Shown here in pieces: positions 24,101-37,400 of a stretch of DNA of 64,000 nt. Numbering within the stretch: the stretch's first letter is position 1; each line of letters begins with the position of its first letter. The position numbers and the translations under genes are program-made. The notes beneath the pieces were generated by a model. That model saw nothing but the letters and a program-made list of their open reading frames with translations. It was not told where the DNA came from and searched no databases. Source of the stretch: Talpa occidentalis (Eukaryota > Chordata > Mammalia > Eulipotyphla > Talpidae); contig NW_023601104.1 in the NCBI RefSeq assembly GCF_014898055.3, positions 81,017,106 to 81,081,105 on the forward strand, written 5' to 3'.

Positions 24101-27100
24101 CCATGAGCTTCTACTAAGGAAGACAAGCCTACCGGTAATTACTACATTATCCACTTAGCTTTCAGGTGCAGCTCAAGAACCCTATTTTTCTTCTAGGCAT
24201 CATTCATTTCAAAGGACCACAGATGAGAGAGTTGAAATAAGCAAATGAAAATGCAGCCCAGGTCGGCTGAGCACCCCGAGACCCACTCTGAGAGTTGGGG
24301 AGTAGAATCAGCTGTATATGCACAGGACTGGTCATACTATTGTGTTTTATGCTTTAATGTCTATTTGGAAAGAAATCTTGTCAGTCGTCAGTTATCTCCT
24401 GGCATATTACCCATGGGCTGAGGAGGAACTCATAATTTAAAAATTAAATTTGAAAACCTAAGTATAAAATAAGCATGCACTCAAAAGAGAGCCAGTGAAC
24501 AGAATTTATTTTGACTTTGAAAACTACGTTTGGCATCAATTCCAAAGAGCACCTGCACCCCTATGTTTATAGCAGCACTGTTTACAATAGCTAAGCTTTG
24601 GAAACAACCCAAATGCCCAAAAATAGATGACTGGATCAAGAAGATGTGGTACATATACACCATGGAATATTACTCAGCATTCAAAAAAGATAAGCACATG
24701 CAATTTGCAGCAACATGGATGGCGCTGGAAGGGATCATGCTCAGCGAAATAAGCCAAAAAGAAAAAGAAAAATACCGGATGGTCTCACTCATAGCAGGAA
24801 TCTAGAAAACTTAAATAAGGGACCAGGAAAATGAATAACTATAAGAAAGTGAAAATCAAAATCAACAAAAAACTATGAACCAGAGACACTTTATAGGGGG
24901 TGGTGGGCGGGGAGGGAAGGGATTGGGGTCAAAATAAGGGGGTTGCAATTGTATGGGGAATATAAAAATAAAATTTATTTAAAAAAAAAAGAAAACTACA
25001 TTTGGGCAAGACTTGACAATACTTCACAAAACAGGTGATTGTTTCAGGTCCTCACCAGGGTCAGAATCTGGGGTGCACTGCTCCTTGCAAATCTGGACAC
25101 TATTTCAGTTGGAAGGTTTTCAGATTATGTTTAGTGATGTTAATGGAGGCAGTGATGGTAAGAATTTCCAGTAACAAACTGTTAAGGGTTGATGACAAAG
25201 TGACTAACTCAAAAAGCGATGTGGTGTTTAAAACTCTGCTATCCAGGTGCTCCCGTCAGATGCCAAAGATCTACACATTTCTAAATGATTGATGTCACTT
25301 TAACACCAATACAGAGTATTTTAAGTGTTTCTCACATAGACACGGCCTATCCTTTATTTCTCTACTTTCTCATCCCATCTCTATTATTGCTATTATTGTT
25401 ATTAATTTTCACAGGAAAGCAATTCTCCAAGTTGAAGATGAAGCGCACCTGTAAAACCGGAGAGCTATTTCTGGTTGGTCCGAATAAAAGTGGTTGCTTC
25501 CAATGCATGCAATGGCTTCCACGTGAGTATTGTCTTGCTTCAAAACTTCTTTGTAGTATTCGGCTGCTGATGAAATATTGTTCATTTCCTATTCCCCGGC
25601 AAGACAAAAGGACAATCCTTGATTAATATTTCCAAGAAGTTATTTTTTGATGGGTTTATGTTCATTCATTCAACAATTATTGAGAGAGTATGATGTGCTA
25701 GATTCTGTTCTAGGCCCTGGAAACACAATACAAACTAAAATATAAAATTACCATAACAAGGAGTTTCCTTCAGATAGGAAAGATAAACAGGTGAACAAAT
25801 ATGAGACACACTGTCAGCTTGGTGGCATCACATGAAGAGACACAGGACAGGGTGAGGAGAGGGAGTATGGAGAGGCTGCTTCAACAAGGGTTGCCCAAGG
25901 AGTCATGGGGAGGAGGCACTGCATGAACCACAGCCTGAATGAATCAAGAAGTCATGACCTGATGACACTGGCAGGGGAAAGAGCAGCTGCTGGAGCCCAA
26001 GGTGGGAACACCCTTGCCACGTGCAAAGAGCCACACATAGGGCAGTGAGGCTGCAGAGCAGGTGAGTGGCACAGATGGCCTGGTAGGAACTTCAGATTTA
26101 TTTTTAGGCGGCCTTGGTGGCCTGGTAGGAACTTCAGATTTATTTTTAGGTTGAAGGAAAGCCATTAGAGTCAGAAGCAGAGGAATAATGTGGCTTGTGT
26201 TTACATTTTAAAGAGTGACCACACACAGGGTCATGGTAACCACACACAGAGCATGCCAGTGGGGAAGACTGGTAGCAGGGAGACCAGAGTCTCCTTCATC
26301 ATCATGAACTATGCATTTGTTATTAATGAAGGTTAAGTCTCATTTGTCCATGCACAGTAACATTCATTGCTTATAGCTGAAAAATATTTTAAAGATTTTT
26401 CAAAACATAAGACTGATGACACAATTGTTGGTGAATTGTGAGTTCATATCCTTCTGAATTTTACACTGTTTTTATTTGCAACTGCTCCAAATATTAATAT
26501 TTTAACATAAAAACCCACTTAAAAGTATATAAAAATTGTGAATTTCAATAGAAATGTACTTTCAATATTTTGATGGTACAAAAGCCTTGAGAAATTTACA
26601 AGGAAGAACAAAGAAGCATCTTAACTCAGCCCCCTATCACCTCATCTATACTCATTCATCAAATCCTTCCTGGCTAGGATGGAAATGTTTGTGTACCCCA
26701 AAATTCATATTCAAGTTCTAATTCCCAATGACCATATTAACCAGACTCTTTTTAATGAAGCATTTCTTTCCATTTTGTTTACCATGTAAAAATACTACAA
26801 GATTATCCTTATATATATCTTTGTATACTATATGAAAATATCCTTAAGGAAAATTTCTAGAAGTAATATTTTGAACTGAAGTACATGCACATTTAAAGGT
26901 CTCATCAGCAACTGCAAAGAGCCTCCAAATGGGCTGTATCAGTATGTACTCCCCGCAACAATGTCCACATGTGGTGTTTGTCCTTCATGCCATGCACAAC
27001 CCTAGATGCTGTGGAGCTCATTCATCTTTATCAACCTGATGAAGTCATTACTGTCTTAGTTATTACTGCTTTAACTGTGACTTAGGTTAAACATTCAACA

Positions 27101-30100
27101 CATTACATACTTTTATTTCTTTTTCTGTGAATTTCCAACTCATGACCTTTGCCCATTTTTCTATCCTATCTTTTGTCATTTTATTATTGATTTGTGTGTA
27201 TGCAGGGGCTTGGTGGGAAACTGTCCTCCTGGACAGAGGAGAGCTGGAGGCAGAGGTCTGGTTCAGGGATACCCAGGCACTTACTGCTTTCTCCTTCCAG
27301 ATGAAATGAACCTGTGCTAACTTCAGTTCAAAAACCAGCATGGCCCAGTGTTGTAAACATTCCCTTCAAAGGAAAAGCAAGAGAGCTTGGTTAGCTCTTC
27401 AGAAGAGGTGTCGGTATGACCAAAATGCTGCTAGCATTTGGCTGTTGTCTCCTTTCTGAGACTCACAAAAAATTCATTTGTGATTTTACTTGCATGGAGA
27501 GGGGTCAATGGCCACTGTGTTGGCTGGTAAGAAAACAAGGGCCTACATAAAAGCCATACCATGATATATTGATCCACAAGTGCTCTGAGGAAACACCTAG
27601 TTTCTCCACATTCATAAATGGATGTGCAAGTGTATTTTTTTTGGGGGGGGGGGTAATTTTACCACCAATATGTAAACCTTCTAAAATCCAGCAATTTTTA
27701 AACTACATGCAGACCTAGGAAATTAAAAAGCAACCTTTTGTCTATCCCAGGTATTGGCAAGCATTTTCCTCATTTAATATTTTTACCTCTGTTGCTTTGT
27801 TTTCATTTGCTCTTACTTGTATTTTTGTTTTTACTATATAGAAAATGTATTAATATTTTCTATTATAGTTTTCAGACTGTATCAACCTTATACAGGTCTT
27901 TACCATCCCAAGTTTATACAAAAAATTCATTTGTGTTTTCTTCTGGAACTTCATAGTTCATAAATCTTCTAGTCACCTGATAGTAATGACTTCTTTCAGT
28001 TAAAGGAGTCATTACTCATCCAAGTTTATTTTTATCTAAATATTTATAAATAATCCAATCATCTAATTGGATTAATAGGCATCTTTATAACATCACAAAT
28101 TTTCATGAATCTATGTGGACTCTATTTTGGTCTTTTAATCTATTCCTGTATCAGAACTGTTGAAATTATAGTAGCACTAAAATAAATTTCATTAAGAAAA
28201 TTTAATATAATATTTTCAATTGGATAAATGCCAAATATATAAACTGTGGCATCACTTAAGTGATCTTTATGATGGTTATTTTTGAACCAATTTACAAAAC
28301 ACTAACTATAATTATGCTTTCAATTATTAATATGTAATTGAAAATATCTTAAGAAAATAAATGTTGTAGTATGCTTCTCAAAGCCCACAATACATCAGAA
28401 TCACCTCATTAGCCTGCTAAACATACAAATGCCCCACAGGACACTTCATTCAGTGGAAAATGGGCTTCACTTCTCAGACACTCTCAAAGTCATTTTTATA
28501 CACTGTAAAATTCAAGAACCACTAGAATAATGTTTTCTAGGATAATGTTTCTAATGTCAAACACCTTGTAACAAAGAAAATTTCAAATAATGACTTGTCT
28601 TTTGAATGGATAAATAAAATGCCTCAAGAAAAACTAAAACAACCATCAAATAAATTTAGCAAGGAGAAATCATTTCTGTACAAAACAAGCAACAAACAAT
28701 AGGTAACACCCAATGTATTCACTTTATTTATTCACTTTCAAATAGAAAACATGGGCCTCCCTGGTGGCACAGCGGTTGAGCGCTGGGCTGCGAAAACTGC
28801 CTGCAGCCTCTGCAGCACCAGTTCGATCCCCGGCCGCCAGCGAGGGTCCCACATGGCACGCAGACCTCTCCTGCCGCGCCCGCTGCTCCCCTCAGCAGTG
28901 TACTTTGTCAGTCTGCCTGTTCTGCTCCCCGCTCTGTCTCTGGTGAATCCTCTCACTCTCCCGCGCTTCTGACTATACCCTAGTGCTTGTATAAATAAAT
29001 AAACCTTTAGAAATAAATAAATAAATAAAATAGAAAACATTTAAAAGATACAAGACCAAAATGAAAGTTATAAAAACAAAAGCACATAAAGAAAGCGATC
29101 CTTCCAGAGAAAAGCATGATGGGTACACAAGCACCCCTAAAGGTATGTATAGTGTAAGCTATAAAACTAAAGAATAAAGTTTACTAATTAACGCTAAATT
29201 CTCTGCCACATAAAAAGAAAAAAAGCACACTGGAAATCTCTCTTTGCACAGTAAATATGGTCAACGGGGAAATGAACCATGTAAATTCAAGAGGGAACAC
29301 GGTATATTACTATTTCAAGTCTATGCTTATTCTTGACCACCCTATTTGTACATGTCAAATTCTCCTCACAACTTGGATATTTTCGTCTCCATTTATTTCT
29401 TCCAAGCAAACTCAGATTCTCATTTTCTCCCCTGCACCTTTATAAATTGCCAGGTTCCTCCAACTCCTGGCCAAATCCAAAGCCCGGAAGGGAGGAAGGC
29501 AGCTGACCATGGAATCCACTCCAGAGGCACTTCCTGTCCCAGTCATAGCAACAGTGACTAGAACAGAAGGTTGAAAGTAATTCTTCCAACAAGCAACCAT
29601 ACATTAAAGAAAAGACACTCTAGCTTTTTCTGCCAGCACTTTCTACCTAAGAAGAGAAGAGAAGAAGGACTAACTGTACCAAAGGTGGAGCTTAAAGCTT
29701 AAAGAGCTCCAATAACAATAGGATACTCATCACTATGCATAAATTCCACTGCTTTCAAAAACTGACTCTATTTTTCTTCCTTTCTAAACTGCTTGGTCAA
29801 AATTTTGTTCATGTTGTGGAATCTATTTTGACTCAAGCCTGTTGTGTCAATCAAGACTCTGCCATGTTGAGACTTCTAGGTGAAAATTTAACAGCCTGAC
29901 TCAGCAATTTAATGACCATGAAAAAACAAGAGACCACAGTGGCAACACACAACAGTTTTTTTGTCTGAAGACTCTTCTAAGCCAAGCATGGACAGGCAAA
30001 TGGACTTAACCACCAATCCAAAAAGTTTCAAAACAAATCACTTAAGCTCAGACCACTTCACTGCCTTAAGTCTCCCCTGTGCCTGGGCCCTGCTGGAACA

Positions 30101-33100
30101 CACCTTGCGAGACTGCCCCTTGGTCATAGACCAGATCATGATATCTATCCTCAAATAAGTGCTCTTTTTATTATATAACAGCCCAATTTAGGGTCACACT
30201 GAAATCAGGGTCAGGGCTTGTTTTCGCAAAAGGTGGTCAAAATTTGTTCTATAAAATACTTGTCTCATAATGCCTCATTTCTTGTTTCTCACAACTCCTC
30301 CCATCTCCTGTTTATTTTAATCTTCTGATTAGTTTGCAAAAGCAGCAGAGCTTAACCAGAGAAAAAACAGTTGGAACAAAATTAACAGGTCTTTTACCAA
30401 GTTGTGTTCCAGAGAACACAAGCACAGAGGAGTGTAAACTGAACTCAAGTTCTCTCTTTCATGTCCAGGATGAAAACTGTTGCTGAAAGCAGGACCATAA
30501 CACTCAGCTCATAATCTAGGGGATAGCATTTCAAAGCAAGAAGTTCATCACTGCTGGAAGAACTGCCAGGAGCTGATTCAAAGCGGAGGTCCACTAATAA
30601 GCAAGTTCTGGTGGCCTGTCATGCAACTGACCATATATGGACACATAAAGAAATGACCATCAGACCTGCCAACTTGTTTTTCTCTATATCTCTCTTTGTT
30701 CCCCAACCCTATAAAGATTGCCCAAGCCCTCACCATCAAGGAAATAATTTGAACCTTGCCTCTAATATCCTTGCTGGTGGACTTTGCAATAAACTTTCTT
30801 TTCTCAAAAAGCCAGTGGCATAGTTATTGGATTCTGGGTACATCAGGCAGCACAACCACATTTAGCAACACAAATAAAGCTACAGAGAAATTGATGTAGT
30901 ATTTCCATTGAATGATCAAGTATTCCATTTACATGTTTACCAAAATTATATTTCAAAAGGGGAAACAGTATTTCAAGCCAATTCAAAATATTTTTGGTTT
31001 TCATTTTATTTTTGTATGTGTGTATGTGTTTCATTTTAAAAGTAATAACATGTTCATTACAGAAAATGTGGAAAATATAGTTAAAAAAAGAAAATAAAAG
31101 CATTCATAGTCTACTACCCAACTATAATAATAAATACCTTCCCATTCTATTTCTAACAAAATTTTAAAAAATCATCCTAGCATTTCAAGAAATTTAAAAG
31201 AGAACAGAGATGCTTCTGTTCAATATTGTACTATAAGTTCGAAACAATAGGATATGAAAAAAGTAAAATAATTTAAATGAAGAGCTAAAACCATACAGAT
31301 TGTGATTATTTTATCACTTAAATATTTAAGAGAACCTATGGATAAGGTACTAAAATTTAAAAGGAATATTTACCCAGGTTGCAAGTATCAAACCAACTTT
31401 AAAGAAAGAATCACATAGAAAAATAAGAAATATTTCATCCATAGTTATACCTAGGAATACATCTATGCAAAAAAGAATTAACACAGCAGGTCTGAGATGT
31501 TATTCTTTGAAAGGCCAGTTTACAAGGTTGGCCCTTGGGTGACATCTGAGAACTTCCCTACATTAATATAAAACTTTCCCCAAATGGGTGATGCACTATA
31601 TTCAAACTATTAGTATAATGTGGCTTATGCTGAACACTGCTTTACTTTTTAAGAGTCTGGGATTTGGTACCTGATAGGCAGAGTCTGGGATTTGGCACCT
31701 GATAGGCAGAATGCCAGTGATAACCTTGTATATCAAGATTCTAGTGAGCTTCCCTGATAGACAACACTGTATACATGTTGTCATAACTCTTTGCTGGAAG
31801 AATTAAATGTGCTCTGTGTGATTCCACTGAAAGAGGACTCTTGGAAACTTACATCTGGTTTCTTCTTAATTTTGCCTATATCCATTGGATTCTTCTAGTA
31901 AATCATCAAACTTCAAGGTAGCTTTAGGGACCCCCACTGAAACATCTTTATGGAGATAATATTTGTCCAAGGAAAGGAAAGAAGGCCTAAGTAAATGGAG
32001 AGTTGTATCATGAGAGAATGAGAAGAAAGATTGTCTATTCCACACCTCATCATTCAGATTCAATGCAACTCCAACCAATATACCCACGAGGTTATCTTTT
32101 TAATAGTTTTTCATAAGTCAATCCGATAATCAATATGAAAAAGCAAAGGGTTAAGAATAACCAACTGTGAAGGTCAACAGGTGGTAAAATGTGCCCAACC
32201 CAGTATCAGAAATTACTGTAAAGCTATAGTAATTAGGCAGCAAGGAAAATATCTCAATGGGGCTTTTTGTGGAATTTTGCCAAGACATTTCTGATACAGA
32301 TGATCAAAATGACTTACCAAAAAATTTTATAAAGCTCTAATATGCAGTATAATATTGGTACAAGGATAGACATCCCAATAAAACAGAACAGAAAACAACC
32401 CCAAAATATATCTACCATATATAGGGGAAAAAATGATATTTGACATCCTAGATGTTGAGATAAGGATCAATAAATATGGTGGGACAACTAGCTATATATT
32501 AATGGAAACTAGCTTTATCTTGATCACCTGCCATTCTCTATACTCTTCTGTGTATTTGAAATACTTCATAATAAATATAAAATAAAATATAAAAAATAAA
32601 ACATACTAGATTAAAAATAAAACATACTTCATAACACAAACTTCATTTGACTAAGTATATACATTAAAATCTCTTACTCTGTTGGTAAATCACAAGTCAT
32701 CATAATTTCATTTTCAAGGACCCCAAGGGACTATAAACATATTACTTAAAAAAGAATTGTTTTGCTTTGTTTGTTACTGAAGTATGAGATCACAGGGCAA
32801 GTATGCATGATAACTTTTCAATTTTTACCTTACATACTTTTGAAAATACAATTTTATTTCTATAAAATTGAGGTTTCAATTTTACGTGAACTTCTTAAGT
32901 AAGATGAGTCTTACCTCATAGATTCTGGCAATTCCACAAAGTAGAGTTACTTCTCCTGGAAATTTTTCTAAACCTTGTTTGAAAAGACTTAAAGCAGTCA
33001 CAGGTTGATCCAGTGAGATGTATACCTAAAATCAACATTTCAATAAAATTACTGGTTCCTAAAATGATAGTATTTGCTATAAAGAATTTATAAATTATTG

Positions 33101-34452
33101 CTTAGTAAAAGGTTATTTATAAATTATTGCTTAGTAAAATACTGTAAACATTTTTCAGAAATGTGTATAATTTCTAATAATTATGCTATAGTTTTATTTC
33201 CACATGTTTTATATGAAACATACATTCATTCATCCCTTCATCAAATGCTTATTGTGGGCTTACTTGTGTCACCAAGAAGAAACAGTAACTAGACAAGAAT
33301 CAAGAGAAAAATCATCTTTTTAAGACAATATACTAAAACTAGCACAGTAAATTTATACTGTGTAACTTTCATTTTATTCCTCTGTAACATACTAATTTTT
33401 AATTTTATACCATATTTAGCCAACAGGGGCGCTTGCTTTTATATCTTGTCTTCTTTTGAACCTCCTTTACCACACTTTTTTATTTAAAAATAATCTAAAG
33501 ATACAATCAGATGTCATAACTACCATGTCATCAAGAACAACTTTTAAAGCAGTGGTGGTAGAGACAGGTAGTAACTTCATCCCAAAATGAAAATTCAAGG
33601 TGGCCTTTCACTTGTACTAAGATTGTGGGTAGCACTATGGGGCAGTGATAAGTTCTAGAATCAGAAAGACCTAGGTTGGAATACTGGCTTTTAACATCCA
33701 AGTGACCCTGAAAAAAATTTATCCTCTATAAATCTCCTTTTCCTTAAGACTACAAATGAAATGGTAAAACCTACCTAGCAGGGTCACCGTGAAGGTTAAA
33801 TTAAACTGCATTTGGAATGAACCTGATATACCTTACACTAAATGGGTCCTTGATGCAGGAGACATGTTGTTTTGTTGGCATGGCAGTGCTTAGCAATGCA
33901 TGAAAAGAATCTCTGCATCTGCCTTGGTGAGAGATAAGTGTGTCGCAGACAAGAGGTTCTCTCTGGGGCCTGTCACCCTTGGGGATGCAAAGTTAGCCTG
34001 AGACATTTTCCTAATGTGCAATTCTTCAAATGGGTGTTCTTATTTTCATGGCAATCAGTTTCTCCTGAGATGGTTCCTTTCCATATGTTCTCATTTTTCC
34101 CTTGCTACAAAGAAAAGTAAGTTGGAACATATTAACTTGCCAAATATTCCTGAAGAAACTGGCAACTCTCCCCATGCAGAATTTAAACATTTATTCTAAG
34201 AAGAGGGATTTCACTCAAATTAAGAATCCTTACTTACTTTTGCCAAGTAGAGAAATGTATCTATCATTTCCTGCTGTTTCAGGGCTGATTTGAATTGTTT
34301 TTCTGCTTCACGATACATTCCTAACCTAAGATGAGCCATTTGAAAAATTAGACATTCAACTTAAAAATAAATACTGCAGTATTAATTACTGGGAATATGA
34401 ATAGAAACAAATTACATCTATAAAAGCAAGCATGTACCAAAGAAGGTGATAT

Positions 34453-34499
<47 letters not shown>

Positions 34500-37400
34500 T
34501 AACACGTATGTTTATACAGTTTAGCAAAAGTTGCCTATTTCCCATATCCACTGTCTATATAATGCTCAAATGCTGTACAGGGAGTCTGTTGGAAGCCCAG
34601 TCACAGCAGGACTAAGAGCTGTCAGTCAGTCAGGTAAGACCAGTTCACACCCAAAGAGCTCTGAGCAGCTGGACATAGGACAAGGGACCCAAATAAATGC
34701 TTAGTCTCCATTTTCATCTGAAGAACTGAAGGATGACATTCCTTTGAAAACATCTGCTCTGAGACAAAAGCCCATTTTTAAAAGCAATATTTAAACAATT
34801 TTGATGTAAGTAGTAATTGCTACTCGAGTAATGGAGTTATACCATTTTACAATTTAGAAATATTTTCCTTTCCTTTTTTTGTTCTAGATACTGATTGTTC
34901 TGGTCTACGAATTTGAGACTTGTTCCTAGATTAACTATAACTGTCCTAAATGTCAGCAACCATCTCCTCTGCTGGGGGAACATGCTGTCAGTACTAAATC
35001 AATCACAAGAGCACACTGCAGCCTGTCAGGCTTGCTCATACCTACTCATCCCTTGCCATCTAAGAGCTATTTAGGTACTTTATGATCATGCCTTTATTTT
35101 GTGACCTAAAGTCAGAAAAATACACAGTATGTTTATTTTGCTACCTTCATAAAGACCTGAAAGAATAACTTTGACCTTTTCTGACCTAAGTCTCAAGCAC
35201 TGGTGTGGATATGCCCAAACATTGCTGGAACACTAGGCATGAAAGGGGTTAAACTTGACACAAACACAAAAACTGGCTTAAGTTAGATGATAAGTGATAT
35301 GGCAGAAGCCTCTACCTCTTCAAAAAGCCATATAACTTTCACAAGGAATATAACTTTCACAAGGAGTACTCATAAAATTTTATCAAAGAATGCTAAATTG
35401 TTCTGGAAAACAGCAAACTTGTATACATTACTTCCACTGAGCATGCAAGTCTTAAGCACAGGCTGAAGTTTAGTCACTGAAGCCCATGAACACCTAATTA
35501 TCCATGACAGTCTGTATAATTTTACCTACTAAGTTGTCTCTTCAATGATTTAAGAGATTATAATAAAGACACCTCTAAGAAAACAAAAATAGAATAGTTT
35601 TTTTTTTTTTTAGAAAACCAATGGAGATGGAAGTATAAGAAATTTTAAAGGATAAGAAAAAACCAATCAGAGCTACTGCGCTAACTGGAAACCAAAGGAA
35701 GAAAGACCGGTCATATGCTTTGTATTAATGAATTGTCAAGTTATAATTTCCAGTACTATCAGAAATGGAATTTACCACAAGGGTTCTTGTGCAAGGAAAT
35801 AGGGTAGGCCACATGTGAAGAAAGTCTAGGAGTAATGAGAATAGCAGCCAAATTCATAACATGTCAACAGAGTCAGAGTCCAGAGAGAAAGGCCAGCAAC
35901 TGCCAACTTTTTCTTTCCAATTTAATTCAATAAACTTTATGCTTCATTTCATGATGCACATTTCATGATGGTAAGGAGATGCAAAAGTGAAGATAAAAAC
36001 CATATCCTGAAGGCACTAATAAAGATGGAGACAAAACATGTTCACAAATAAATTTAATTGCATTATGGCTAAAGGAGAAGGAAAAATTGCCTTGAGAGCA
36101 CAGAAAGAGAAGAAGCAAATCAAGATAGTTTCAAGGAGGAAGGGACAGCCAAGATTTTGACAGCTAGATAGGATGGTGTGGGAATAGGAGCCATTTTATT
36201 TTATTTTTTTTTTTAAGATTTGTCTATTTATTTATATAAGCACTGGGTACAGTCAGAAGCGCGGGAGGGTGAGAGAATTCACCAGAGTCAGAGCGGGGAA
36301 CAGAACAGGCAGACTGAAGAAACACACTGCTGAGGGGAGCAGTGGGTGAGACAGGAGAGGTGTGTCGCGCCATGTGGGACCCTTGCCTGTGGCTGGGGAT
36401 TGACCCGGCGCTGCAGAGGCTGCGGGCAGCTTCGCAGCCCAGAGCTCAACTGCTGCGCCACCAGGGGAGGCCTGGAGCCATTTTAGATAGAAGCAATCTA
36501 TGAGCATAAGCACAAAGAAAACAATGTTCAGAGCATGTGAGAGCAATGCTGAGTTGTTAGGTCTAACTGAAAAAGAGGTCATAGTAAGGGATGAGAGAAG
36601 TAAGAGATATAGGCAAACCTGTAGATGGGACAAGACCATGAGTGCCACACTTAAAACTGAACTTCATTCTTAAGGTAATGGAGATTAACTAAAGAATCCA
36701 ACAAAAGGTTGTTTGTTTGCAACAGGAACTCTAACAGTAGTGTGCAGGAAGCATTGACAGGCAAGAATACGGCAGCAAAAACACCAGATAAGAAGCTAAT
36801 GGAACAATTCTAACAAATGACACGAGAAGCCAAAGTTAAGGTACTGGAGTGGGAATGGGTAGTAAGGGAAAAACGGTAAGAGCTATTGCAGAGGAAGAAC
36901 TGAGCCCTAATGATCTGGAACAAAGAGGCAGAGTCAATCTGGGGCTACATCTCTGGCGATGTATCCTTGACCTCTCCAGTTGAAACTAGAGCACTATCTC
37001 TGTGTCCCCAGTGTATCCTTCACTTGCTCTGCCATAACAGGAGTCATGCTTAGAAGTGTTTTCTGTCCTCTTACCTATATTTGACTGTAAATATTTGAAG
37101 AAAGGAACCTTCTGAGGCTCAATTTTTCTCACCAGAGAAAGGGCTAAAATAGCAACTACCTCCAAGGTGCTGTGAGATCCAAGTGAGATAATGCAATGCA
37201 TGGACAGGGTATGTTTTAACTACAACATTCTTTACGGAATAAGGCATCCTTGGAAATAAAAAAAAAAAAAGACTTGAGAGCCAAGAGGAGCTGACTGGAA
37301 ATCAACAAACCCTATTCTAGGCCCAGGTCTGTTACTAATTCCTGATGCAAATTACAGCCACTATCTGGCCTCAGCTCCTTCATCTGAAAAGGTCTATTGG

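Larger units (their letters stand above)
25589..32914 (-). other. TTC8: TTC8 intron 10 (7.3 kb)
   Basis: Contains L2/ancient repeat sequence, a 33-bp duplication, MER5A, a young SINE, an LTR-like block, a 28-bp duplication and an L1 piece. No other gene is recognised. Confidence 0.8.
33026..34237 (-). other. TTC8: TTC8 intron 9
   Basis: Contains a 25-bp duplication close to the acceptor of exon 10 and a MIR at 33625-33830. Confidence 0.85.

Noticed and set aside
24530..24805. 91-codon frame resembling a protein
   Set aside because: It is the C-terminal end of L1 ORF2 in a 5'-truncated insertion, not a host gene.
34316..34322. Alternative acceptor (ttag|GAATG) for TTC8 exon 9
   Set aside because: Using it would break phase with exon 8 and lose the conserved RLG residues. 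The upstream AG keeps both.
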